A DNA stretch of 64,000 nt from NCBI GenBank assembly GCA_937926105.1, contig CALANS010000209.1:184388-248387 (forward strand). Direction: 5' to 3'. The first letter of the stretch is position 1; the number at the start of each line of letters is the position of its first letter. Source of the stretch: an uncultured Actinomycetes bacterium (GTDB taxonomy: Bacteria; Actinomycetota; Actinomycetes; Mycobacteriales; Nakamurellaceae). Shown piece by piece: positions 1 through 7,845 of this stretch. The position numbers were made by a program, and so were the translations under genes. A model generated the notes under the pieces. That model was given only the letters and a program-made list of their open reading frames with translations, searched no databases and was not told where the DNA came from.

Positions 1-2
1 TG

Positions 3-176
3 GCCAGCGACGTGGCGATGAAGGTGACGGTGGACGCCGTCCAGCTGCTCGGCGGCTACGGCTACACCCGGGACTTCCCGGTGGAGCGCATGATGCGCGA
101 TGCCAAGATCACCCAGATCTACGAGGGCACCAACCAGGTACAGCGGCTGGTGATGGCCCGATCCCTGCTGCGCTGA
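3..176 (+). CDS. Acyl-CoA dehydrogenase, C-terminal end (partial)
   Basis: This is the last 57 residues of a gene that begins before the window. The segment [19 protein letters not shown] followed by [13 protein letters not shown] is the C-terminal signature of FAD-dependent acyl-CoA dehydrogenases, which remove two hydrogens from acyl-CoA in fatty-acid or branched-chain amino-acid breakdown. The Tyr-Glu-Gly-Thr motif normally supplies the catalytic glutamate and contacts the flavin. In mycobacteria a fadE gene lies near the same LCP and mannose genes, which fits the synteny here. The substrate cannot be deduced from this fragment. It converges on the GSCFA gene, with about 60 bases between them. 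Confidence 0.93.
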   Translation, partial: ASDVAMKVTVDAVQLLGGYGYTRDFPVERMMRDAKITQIYEGTNQVQRLVMARSLLR

Positions 177-237
177 TCGCGCGTGTTGGCTTGATCGGCT
201 GCGTCCAAGCGGAGTCGGCGACACGTCAGTCGCCCCC

Positions 238-1383
238 TCAGTTTTCGTCGGATTCGCGGGTAGGAGTTCCGACGCTCGGTGGCGGTGGCAGCGTGCCATA
301 CGCAGGATCGGCCAGTGCCTCATCGCAGTCGGCGATGGCCACCGCATCAGACAGGTGTCGGGCCGGACTTGCAGGTTCCGCGCGAGTGGTGGGGCTGGCG
401 TCCGGCTGCGTTGCCGCAGCGGGTGACCGAGACGCGAGCTGACGCGTTCCACAATGCTTGAGCAGTGCCCGCATTACGGCAGCAACTCCGTGTTCACTGA
501 CGTGGCGCCGGTCGGGCTCGAAGTAGTCCTCGGGGGCTTGCGGTCCGGTGACGATCTCGTAGGCGGGGAAGTAGCTGACGTGATCCCGGGCCGAAACCAC
601 CTCACCGGCTGCCGCTCGGAGCACTGCCTTGCTGTAGGTCGTTGCGGTGAGCACGTGATCTGAGGTAGCCGTGGCCACTAGTGGCACCGGCGAGACGGTC
701 AGCAGCAGCCTGACTCCCGGGTTTATCTGGCGTAGCACGTCGAGGAATGCCAACAGGTCATCGCGGACCTCGGCCATGGTGAAATTGCGGAATCGGTGAC
801 GTCGGGGGTCGAAGGTGCCCGACACGGTTCCCGGACACGCAGGGTAGACAGCCCCGTCGGCAACCGATTCCCATGCTTCGGTGAGGCCGAGAGTGAACAC
901 AAACACCGTCGCCGAAATGAGTGCCTCGCGCACCGCCCGAAGGTGTTGATCCGTCAGAGCATCGAATTCGTCGTCTGAACGAGCGGGGAAGCGCAGTCCC
1001 GGTCGAAACGGATCGACTACCCGGTCGTCAACTCGCCAGCGATCTTCGAGGGGCTGGAACCTGCCGAGCGCACGGTCAAGTAGCTGCCGCAGCTGGCGGG
1101 CGGTGTAGATGTTGCCGTAAGCGGCGGAGAAATTTCGGTAGCCGAGATTCTCGGGGAGATCGCAGAACGCGGGGTGCGGTTGCTCAGTGCGCAAGTACCG
1201 CAGGCCTGCGCTTTCGAGGAACGGGACCATGTTTGCGGCGAAGCAACTGCCTGCCGAGACGACCATGTCCTCCGGGAGAATAGTGGGTTCCGCCGCCTCA
1301 ATGAGATCGGCGGCATCGAAGCCGCCGGAAACCCCCGAGGACCAGAACGCCCGGGCCGGCTGGCTGCGATATGGGTGAGTCAC
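238..1383 (-). CDS. GSCFA-domain protein (SGNH-like fold)
   Basis: The protein is about 381 residues from a GTG at 1383 that overlaps the stop of the upstream gene by four bases (GTGA), so translation is probably coupled. A longer reading from 1452 would run into the upstream gene and was not used. Residues VSAGSCFA give the name motif of the GSCFA family, followed by FTLGLTEAW and, near the C-terminus, DRRHVSEHG, a possible Asp/His catalytic site. GSCFA proteins are thought to have an SGNH hydrolase fold and often sit in polysaccharide loci, but their reaction is not well established. Position beside envelope glycan genes suggests acyl or glycan decoration; that is inference. Confidence 0.8.
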   Translation of the reverse strand: MTHPYRSQPARAFWSSGVSGGFDAADLIEAAEPTILPEDMVVSAGSCFAANMVPFLESAGLRYLRTEQPHPAFCDLPENLGYRNFSAAYGNIYTARQLRQLLDRALGRFQPLEDRWRVDDRVVDPFRPGLRFPARSDDEFDALTDQHLRAVREALISATVFVFTLGLTEAWESVADGAVYPACPGTVSGTFDPRRHRFRNFTMAEVRDDLLAFLDVLRQINPGVRLLLTVSPVPLVATATSDHVLTATTYSKAVLRAAAGEVVSARDHVSYFPAYEIVTGPQAPEDYFEPDRRHVSEHGVAAVMRALLKHCGTRQLASRSPAAATQPDASPTTRAEPASPARHLSDAVAIADCDEALADPAYGTLPPPPSVGTPTRESDEN

Positions 1384-2192
1384 TCCGCACCGGTCGCGGG
1401 TCGCGCCGGATGCGCCGGCTTCAGATCGAAATGCGCGGCGACGCGCTCCCACATCAGCGCGCCGAATGCGGTATTGCCGTGGCTGACGTCGGCATTGGCG
1501 AATTGCTGCCGCAGCGACCCGTCGTCGGCGACTGCCGGTGATGGTACCGGGAGGACTGGCACACGGTGGTCCTGAGCGACCCCCTCAAGGACCGCGAACG
1601 TGATGGCGTGCAACGCGACGCGCAGCGATAGTCGGGTGATCTGCGCCGTGGCTGGTTCCCAGCCGTGCTTGCGCATGATCGAGGCCATTGGTGTGTTCAG
1701 GTTGAGGCCACGCCGGATCGACGACTCACTCTTGGGCGGGGGAGGCGCGAGCAGGACGCATTGTCGTCCGGCTAACCGCTCCAGGAGGCCAGCGAGTTCG
1801 GTGGCTTCGCGCTGCATCAGGAATCGCACCGCCTCGACCGGGATCACCTGATACTCCTCGGTGCGTGGGACGGCCGGATGGACCACGGTGAACGGTCGTT
1901 CGGTCTCGAACAGAAAGCGCCGGGTGGCGGCATTACCGCGGAACGAGATCGCCAGCGGGAGGGTTGGATCTGCCGCCAGGACGGAGTCCCAGTACAGATC
2001 GTCCACCACGTTGCCCTGGCCCCGTAGCACCGCGGCGGGCACCGTCGTTATGTTGGTAGCCAGCGCAAGGAACAGACATAAGCTGTGTGAATGGCCAGCC
2101 GCCAGCACCTTGGGGTCCTCGTGCCCATACCACTCTGGTGACGTCTTGGTGGTGCCACTGTCCAGCGGGAACGCGCTGGGCGGCTGGATCAT
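1380..2192 (-). CDS. SGNH-like hydrolase, partner of GSCFA protein
   Basis: The ATG at 2192 has a strong ribosome-binding site (GGAAGGAG) and gives about 270 residues. An upstream extension to 2285 has poor composition and was rejected. Near the N-terminus AAGHSHSLCLF resembles the block I Gly-x-Ser motif of SGNH esterases, and the C-terminal DVSHGNTAFG resembles the block V Asp-x-x-His. No signal peptide or membrane segment is seen, so it is probably cytoplasmic. It overlaps the GSCFA gene by four bases, so the two products are probably made together. Substrate is unknown; O-acetyl transfer or removal on an envelope glycan is a guess. Confidence 0.6.
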   Translation of the reverse strand: MIQPPSAFPLDSGTTKTSPEWYGHEDPKVLAAGHSHSLCLFLALATNITTVPAAVLRGQGNVVDDLYWDSVLAADPTLPLAISFRGNAATRRFLFETERPFTVVHPAVPRTEEYQVIPVEAVRFLMQREATELAGLLERLAGRQCVLLAPPPPKSESSIRRGLNLNTPMASIMRKHGWEPATAQITRLSLRVALHAITFAVLEGVAQDHRVPVLPVPSPAVADDGSLRQQFANADVSHGNTAFGALMWERVAAHFDLKPAHPARPATGAE

Positions 2193-2313
2193 GGGCACTC
2201 CTTCCGTGCCTGAAGCGTGAGAGCCCGCCCACGATACCGCGCCGCAACCGCCGGTAGCGGGCGGCAGACAGCAGGTGGCATGCACCGGTTGGCAGGCGAC
2301 GGGCCTGACGTGC

Positions 2314-3084
2314 CTACTGGATGAGGGGCAGCCCGGTGACGCCGCGACCGACGGCGCCGGTGGCGTGCTCGGCCTGGGCGATCACCGCCAGTTCCGCATC
2401 GGCCAGCTCGGTCGCGCATTGCACCAGAGCGCCGTCGGCGGCCAGTGCGCCCAGCAGAGTCCGCGAGACCCCCTCGGGCAGGTCCCACGGCACCGTGCTG
2501 AGCAGAACCGGGCGGCCCGGCGTGCCATGGTCGAGCCGGGCGGCGGCGCCGTGGGCCGCGTCCGCCAACGCCGACGCCGTCACCGCCGTTCCTGCCGCGT
2601 CGATCGCCACCCAGCCGCCACCGGCATCGCCGGGTGGACCCGGCCGATCGGATTGGGGCAGCGTCGCCGTGGTGAAGTCCCGTTGGTGCGCGGCGATGTC
2701 GGTGGCCGGAGCGCCCAGCGGATGGCCGGACAGCACGAACACCTCGTCCGCGTCGGCGTCGCCGCCCGGATCCACAAACGCCACGGCGGCGTCGGGGGCC
2801 GCGTCGGTCACGGTCAGCCCCGCCCACCAACAGCCCAGCAGCACGGCAGCCAGCTGCCAGCCGGTCCGTGCCGACACCACCGCGATATCCCCGACCCCGA
2901 GCCCGAGTTCGTCGCGCATCAGGCCGGCTACCTTCGCGGTCCAGTTGGCCAGCGACCCGCCGGACAGCTCGGTGCGCGCACCGTCGGCGGTGTAACACAC
3001 CAGCCGCGGCCGCCGCGGATCGTCAGCGATCGACTGGATGAGCGCCACCAATCCGGGGGCGGCAGCCCCCGCCGGCCCCGTCAC
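2314..3084 (-). CDS. TIGR03089 family protein
   Basis: This protein of about 256 residues belongs to the actinobacterial TIGR03089 family, distantly related to the N-terminal part of AMP-binding (acyl-CoA synthetase-like) enzymes but lacking their C-terminal catalytic half. Recognisable stretches are LSGGSLANWTAKVAGLM, VVSARTGWQLAAVLLGCWWAG and DEVFVLSGHPLG. The GTG at 3084 starts two bases after the LCP stop codon; a TTG at 3099, overlapping LCP, is the alternative, and neither has a clear Shine-Dalgarno. The TIGR03089 gene also follows the LCP gene in mycobacteria (Rv3267-Rv3268 order, from memory), which supports an envelope-related but undefined role. Confidence 0.82.
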   Translation of the reverse strand: MTGPAGAAAPGLVALIQSIADDPRRPRLVCYTADGARTELSGGSLANWTAKVAGLMRDELGLGVGDIAVVSARTGWQLAAVLLGCWWAGLTVTDAAPDAAVAFVDPGGDADADEVFVLSGHPLGAPATDIAAHQRDFTTATLPQSDRPGPPGDAGGGWVAIDAAGTAVTASALADAAHGAAARLDHGTPGRPVLLSTVPWDLPEGVSRTLLGALAADGALVQCATELADAELAVIAQAEHATGAVGRGVTGLPLIQ

Positions 3085-3086
3085 CG

Positions 3087-5075
3087 CTAGTTCACGCAAC
3101 CCGGATCGGCGGCGTTGATCGCGTTGCTGGGCAGTCCGGCACCGGTTCCGTTACCAGCGTCGCCCGCCCCGGTCGGCGCGGCACCGGCGTGCAGCGCGCC
3201 GCCGCCACCGTGCAGCCCGCTCGGCTTGGGCAGGTCGGTGCCCACCACCACCAGGATGTGCCCGGCCGACACCGCGTCGTCCTTCACCACGCTGCCGGTA
3301 CCGATAACCTTCAGCACCTGCTGCGCAGCCGCCTTTGCACCCGCCGGGTACCGGACGGTCGTCTTCGCCTGCTGGTTGTTGGCCGTGGTGCCCGGATAGT
3401 CGGACAGCTGCCCGCGCTGGAACCCGGCATCCGCGACCTGCTGGCCGACCGCGGCCGCCATCCCGGAGATCTCGGTGCCGTTTTGCACGTCGACCGTCAC
3501 CGACCCGGGGTCCACGGACGTCGGCGCGGCGGGCGTGGTGGAACCGGACGTGCCGGAATCCCCGGCGATGTTGGCGAAGAACGTGCGGATCTCGGTTGGG
3601 TTCACGCCCAGCGCATCGGTGCCGACGCCTTGCGCCGATCCGTGCGTGGGGATGGTCACGAAGTTGATGTTGCCGCTGGTCAGGCCAATCATCTGCTGGG
3701 CGAAGCTGAGCAGGTTGAAGCCCTTGTCCAGCACCAGGCTGCGGTCGGCCGCGTCGACCAGCCCGGACAGCTTGCTGGGGCTGGTCAGCGTTCCGACCGA
3801 CAGGATCTTGTCGGCGGCGCCGGCCAGGAACGCCTGCTGACGTCGGATCCGGTCCAGGTCGCTGCCGGGCAGCCCGTGCCGCTGCCGGACGAAGGCCAGC
3901 GCCTGCTTGCCTTCGACGTCGAAGTGGCCGGCCGGGAAGTCCGCCCCCGACCTCGGATCCGAGGTCGCCTTGACCAGGCAGACTGGCACCCCGCCGATGG
4001 CCTTGGACAACAGGTAGAAGCCCAGCAGGTTCACCTCGGCGTAGTGGTTGATCTTCAACCCGCTGAACTGCTGCAACACCTTGATCAGCATGGTGCGCCC
4101 GGCCTCCGAGGACCTGCGCTCCAACTCCGCGCCGCTGACGCCCTGGCTGACCAGGTATTCACGCTCGTACTCGGCGGCGGACCCGTAGAACGAGTTGGCC
4201 TTGTTGGCCTTGTACGGGCCCTTGGTGCCGTCCGAGTAGGGACCGACCACGCCCGGCGCACTCACCACCTCGTCGCCCATCCAGGTGTCCCGCGGGATGG
4301 AGATCGCGGTCGCCTTCCCGCCGCCCTCCGGGACGTGCAGGATCATGATCGTGTCGGTGTTGACGCCGCCGCCGTCCAGCGTCACGCCGACCGCCTTCTG
4401 CTCCGCCGCGGTCAGCGGGTTGCCGCTGGCGTCCGTGCGGGAGTCCGATCCGACGATCAGGATGTTGGTGCCCTTGATCGGCACCGAGACCACGTTGCCC
4501 TTCGCGTCGGTGGTCTGGGTGACCACGCCGACGTCGCCGGCGTTGTCCGTGGCGTCGCTGGCGTTGTGTGGCTTGCCGCCGAATGCGGCCCACACCAGCC
4601 CCGAGACCAGTACCAACGCGGCGGCCAGCACCCCGGCGACGATGCGCCCGGCGACAATCGCCCCCGGTGTGCGGCGGCGTCGTTGCGGTTCGTCGGGCCC
4701 GCCAGGCCCGCCCGTCCGCGGGGGCAGTGGCCCCCGGGGTGGCGGCGACTGCCGGTACGGATCGCCGCGATAGGGCGCCGGCTGGTAGGGCGCAGCCCCG
4801 TACGGCTCGCGGTAGGGACGCTGCACCTCGGTCGGGGCGTCGGGAGAGTCCCAGGCCGGCCCGCCAACGTCCGACCAGGCACCACTGCCGCCCGGCCCGG
4901 TCTTCGGGATCGCCCGAGTGACGTCGGCCGGCGGGGGGTATCCGGTCGACCCCGCCCCGCCGGTGCGCGCAGGCGGGCGGTCGCCGCCGGTGGAACTGGG
5001 GCCGTAGCGGCGTGGCCCGCGGCGCGGGTCGTCGCCCGGCTGCGGACCTGCTGCTGGTCTGCCGTGATAGGTCAC
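3087..5075 (-). CDS. LytR-CpsA-Psr (LCP) family glycopolymer ligase
   Basis: LCP enzymes transfer lipid-linked glycopolymers such as arabinogalactan or teichoic acids onto peptidoglycan outside the membrane. The GTG at 5075 follows GAGGA at a good distance and gives about 662 residues. Layout: a Pro/Tyr/Arg-rich cytoplasmic tail (1-135), one membrane segment (about 138-166), the LCP domain (about 200-465) with ILIVGSDSRTD and SIPRDTW carrying the conserved acidic and arginine residues that bind pyrophosphate and metal, and a C-terminal LytR_C domain (about 520-615) beginning VTVDVQNGTEISG. The long disordered N-terminal tail is typical of actinobacteria. It is head-to-tail with TIGR03089 and divergent from the guanylyltransferase gene. 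Confidence 0.93.
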   Translation of the reverse strand: MTYHGRPAAGPQPGDDPRRGPRRYGPSSTGGDRPPARTGGAGSTGYPPPADVTRAIPKTGPGGSGAWSDVGGPAWDSPDAPTEVQRPYREPYGAAPYQPAPYRGDPYRQSPPPRGPLPPRTGGPGGPDEPQRRRRTPGAIVAGRIVAGVLAAALVLVSGLVWAAFGGKPHNASDATDNAGDVGVVTQTTDAKGNVVSVPIKGTNILIVGSDSRTDASGNPLTAAEQKAVGVTLDGGGVNTDTIMILHVPEGGGKATAISIPRDTWMGDEVVSAPGVVGPYSDGTKGPYKANKANSFYGSAAEYEREYLVSQGVSGAELERRSSEAGRTMLIKVLQQFSGLKINHYAEVNLLGFYLLSKAIGGVPVCLVKATSDPRSGADFPAGHFDVEGKQALAFVRQRHGLPGSDLDRIRRQQAFLAGAADKILSVGTLTSPSKLSGLVDAADRSLVLDKGFNLLSFAQQMIGLTSGNINFVTIPTHGSAQGVGTDALGVNPTEIRTFFANIAGDSGTSGSTTPAAPTSVDPGSVTVDVQNGTEISGMAAAVGQQVADAGFQRGQLSDYPGTTANNQQAKTTVRYPAGAKAAAQQVLKVIGTGSVVKDDAVSAGHILVVVGTDLPKPSGLHGGGGALHAGAAPTGAGDAGNGTGAGLPSNAINAADPGCVN

Positions 5076-5252
5076 TGTGAAGTCCTCGGTGCGTCGGTCG
5101 TCCGGCCGGCACCGGTGCGCCAGGTCGGGCACCATGAAGGACGCGAGGGCCACCCCAGCGGTTGTCCCGGACGCGCGGATTGGCAGTTCGTTCCCACGGT
5201 GCCAGGGTACGGTCGCCGACCCGGCGGGCCCGGGACCCGCGGCTTGCGCGCG

Positions 5253-5567
5253 TCAGGCGGTGTCGGCGCGCGTTCGGGGCACCGCCCTGCCCGCCGCCAG
5301 GCGCCGCATCTCCCGGTCGACGATCGGGTCAGCGTTCGTTTCGGCGATCGGGTCGGAAGCCGGGTCAGGGGCCGGGTCGGACACCGACGGCGGCGGTCCA
5401 CCACCCGGTTCACCGGCGCGCGTCCAGCAGTCGTCGACGACCTCCCGCGCGACGGGCTGGGTGATTCCACAATCCATCGGTGACGTGACCCGCCCGGGCA
5501 ACAACACGGCGGGGCTGCGCGATGCGGCGGCGGCCAGGATGGCATCCGCCTGACGCAACCGGTCCAT
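5253..5567 (-). CDS. Small hypothetical protein with Asp-Pro repeats
   Basis: A reading frame of 104 codons begins MDRLRQADAILAAAASRSPA and sits in the otherwise empty 670-bp gap upstream of the LCP gene. A GGAGG lies just before the ATG, slightly close. Third positions are strongly GC-biased, as in real genes here. The centre contains a run of Asp-Pro-x-x units (DPAPDPASDPIAE), which comes from a short imperfect DNA repeat at about 5340-5385. No family is recognised and no signal peptide or membrane segment is seen. It may be a real short gene transcribed ahead of LCP, or a chance frame; the call is tentative. Confidence 0.45.
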   Translation of the reverse strand: MDRLRQADAILAAAASRSPAVLLPGRVTSPMDCGITQPVAREVVDDCWTRAGEPGGGPPPSVSDPAPDPASDPIAETNADPIVDREMRRLAAGRAVPRTRADTA

Positions 5568-5746
5568 CACGCCTCCGCCCCTGGCCACGGACCCTTCGAG
5601 CCCGATGTCGCAACGGTAGGTGCCCCGAGCCGCCCGGCTCGGGATGCGGCGCGGGGTGTCGCGCCCGGCTCGCAGCGAGCACACTGCGACAGGCCCGTCT
5701 GCGACGATGGGCCAGATCCACCCGATCGCCGGCAGGAGGGCACACC

Positions 5747-6835
5747 GTGGGAGATCCGGACCGGTCCGACGACGTCGATGCCGTCGTGCTGGTGGGTGGG
5801 CAGGGGACCCGGTTGCGGCCGCTCACCCTGTCCGCGGCCAAGCCGATGCTGCCGACCGCCGGGGTTCCGTTCCTGGCTCATCTGCTGTCCCGGATTCGGG
5901 CGGCGGGCCTGCGGCACGTGGTGCTGAGCACCTCCTACCGGGCCGAGACATTCAGCGCCCACTTCGGGGACGGCGCCCGGTTCGGCCTGGACATCGACTA
6001 CGTGGTGGAGGACTCCCCGCTGGGCACCGGCGGCGCGATCCGCAACGTGGTGGACCGGCTGCGCGGCGACACCGCGATGGTGTTCAACGGCGACATCTTG
6101 TCCGGGGTGGATCTGCGGGCGCTGCTGGCCGCGCATCGCGGCGCCGCGGCGCAGGTGACCCTGCACCTGGTGCGGGTGGCCGACCCCACGCGGTTCGGGT
6201 CGGTGCCCACCGACTCCGACGGCCGGGTGCTGGACTTCGTGGAGAAGTCCGACGACCCGCCGACCGACCAGATCAACGCCGGCTGCTACGTGTTCGATCG
6301 GTCGACGCTGCAGTCGATCCCGGCCGGTCGGGTGGTCTCGGTGGAGCGGGAGACGTTCCCCGGCCTGCTGGCCTCCGGCGCCCGGGTGCACGGGTATGTG
6401 GACGCCTCCTACTGGCTCGACCTGGGCACGCCGGCGGCGTTCGTGCGCGGCTCCGCCGACCTGGTGCAGGGCCTGGCCCCCACCGACGCGCTGCCCGGGC
6501 CGGTCGGCGTCGCGCTGACCCTGCCGGGCTGCCGGGTGCACCCGGATGCGGTCCTGGAGGGCGGCTCCACGGTGGGCGCCGGGGCGACGGTGGCGCAACG
6601 GGCCCGCATCGACGGGTCGGTGCTGTTCGACGGCGCGGCGGTCGGCGCCGGTGCCGAGGTGGTGCGGTCGGTGATCGGGGCCGGCGCGGTGATCGGTGAC
6701 GGCGCCGTCGTGAGCGACGCCGTCATCGGTGACGGTGCCCGGATCGGTGCCCGTTGCGAGCTGACCGGCGGGATCCGTGTCTGGCCGGGCGTGCACCTGC
6801 CCGACGGGGGAGTGCGGTTCTCCGCCGACGTGTGA
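5747..6835 (+). CDS. manC: Mannose-1-phosphate guanylyltransferase (GDP-mannose pyrophosphorylase)
   Basis: The enzyme joins mannose-1-phosphate and GTP to make GDP-mannose, the donor for mannosylated glycans and lipids. The GTG at 5747 follows AGGAGG at a good distance and gives about 362 residues. The N-terminal Rossmann domain has the nucleotidyltransferase signature GGQGTRLRPLT (17-27) and KPM. FNGDIL supplies the metal-binding Asp, and VEKSDDPPT and YWLDLGTP are typical of sugar nucleotidyltransferases. Residues from about 255 form left-handed beta-helix hexapeptide repeats (for example VIGDGARIG). Mycobacterial homologues (Rv3264c, there called manB) sit beside fbiAB as here. A glucose-1-phosphate specificity cannot be excluded, but manA and manB nearby favour mannose. 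Confidence 0.88.
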   Translation: MGDPDRSDDVDAVVLVGGQGTRLRPLTLSAAKPMLPTAGVPFLAHLLSRIRAAGLRHVVLSTSYRAETFSAHFGDGARFGLDIDYVVEDSPLGTGGAIRNVVDRLRGDTAMVFNGDILSGVDLRALLAAHRGAAAQVTLHLVRVADPTRFGSVPTDSDGRVLDFVEKSDDPPTDQINAGCYVFDRSTLQSIPAGRVVSVERETFPGLLASGARVHGYVDASYWLDLGTPAAFVRGSADLVQGLAPTDALPGPVGVALTLPGCRVHPDAVLEGGSTVGAGATVAQRARIDGSVLFDGAAVGAGAEVVRSVIGAGAVIGDGAVVSDAVIGDGARIGARCELTGGIRVWPGVHLPDGGVRFSADV

Positions 6836-6909
6836 TCCGGCCGGCGGTGGGGCTCGGCCTACGATGCCGGAGTGATGAGGCGCACCCGGCACGGCAGTGG
6901 GCGCTTCCG

Positions 6910-7845
6910 GTGACGGATCTGCTGGCCGCGGCCGCCGCCCGGGTACGGGAGACGGCGGAGCTCGGCGCCCAGTTGCCCGACGCCGAGCGGGCGACGACGG
7001 TGCGCGAACTGCTCGCCGGCCCGGTGCACGAGGCACTGATGCGGGCCCGCACCGACGGCGGCGAGCGCATCCCGGATGCGCTGGCGGGCCTGGCCAGGGC
7101 GCTGCGCGAGTGGGTGCCGGATGGCGCCGATGACGGGCTGCCGGTTCGGCTGCGGGTGCTGATCGGGCTGCTGCGCCGGTACGCGTTGGAGCCGGCGTGG
7201 CTGTTGGCGTACGACAACGCGTCCGGTCGGGTGCGGCCCAGCAGGGTGACCGCCACCTGGGCGGGCGGTACCTTCCTGAGCACGGCGCTGCCGCTGCCCA
7301 CCCACGTTGAGAACGGTCATGTGTTTGCCTGGCTCCCCGGATTCCGGGACCCGCGGTGGGGCGTGCCGGACGAGGTGTATGCGATGGACGGCGCCGTGAC
7401 CTTGCGGCACCGCCTGGACCAGGTGCTCGTGCAGGACGGCACCCTGCACCTGGCGGGGATCGGATACCTCTCCGAGCTGCCCACCGGGCCCGACGATCTC
7501 GTCACCGTCCCGTTCACCGGGCCGGCGGGGGCGCAACGCCCGGTGCCGGCGGCGCGCGGGCGCCGCCCGGACCTGGTGTCCTCCCAGCAGCCGGAGCTGA
7601 CCCGGCTGGCCTGGGGTGGCTGGTACGCCGCGCTGCCGCTGGCCCCGTTCGCGTCCGCCCCCGGGGAGTGGCGCGCCAGCATCGAGGTGTCGGCTTCCGG
7701 GATCACCAGGGCCGGGCCGATGGGGACCCGTCGGGGGCCCCTGGCCGACCCGCAGCGATCCGAGACGGTGACGTGCGACGGCGCCACGGTCCGCTGCGGC
7801 AGCGACCAGAGCGGCCAGCTGGTGGTGACGGTGAGGCGGCTCTAG
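6910..7845 (+). CDS. Hypothetical protein, possible glycan-associated beta-sandwich
   Basis: About 311 residues are predicted from the GTG at 6910; no convincing Shine-Dalgarno is present, so the start is uncertain. Residues about 1-115 are helical. The remainder has alternating hydrophobic residues and blocks such as LHLAGIGYLSELP and WRASIEVSASG that look like the beta-sandwich accessory domains attached to CDP-glycerol or TarS-type glycosyltransferases. No catalytic motif, signal peptide or membrane helix is seen. It follows the guanylyltransferase gene on the same strand and meets the family-2 glycosyltransferase gene tail to tail; the two stop codons share the palindromic CTAG at 7842-7845. 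A role in the same glycan pathway is inferred from position only. Confidence 0.6.
   Translation: MTDLLAAAAARVRETAELGAQLPDAERATTVRELLAGPVHEALMRARTDGGERIPDALAGLARALREWVPDGADDGLPVRLRVLIGLLRRYALEPAWLLAYDNASGRVRPSRVTATWAGGTFLSTALPLPTHVENGHVFAWLPGFRDPRWGVPDEVYAMDGAVTLRHRLDQVLVQDGTLHLAGIGYLSELPTGPDDLVTVPFTGPAGAQRPVPAARGRRPDLVSSQQPELTRLAWGGWYAALPLAPFASAPGEWRASIEVSASGITRAGPMGTRRGPLADPQRSETVTCDGATVRCGSDQSGQLVVTVRRL

Noticed and set aside
3189..5483. A 764-codon open frame on the forward strand opposite the LCP gene
   Set aside because: It is the antisense shadow of a confident LCP gene, has a nonsense-like Arg/Gly/His composition and no family motif.
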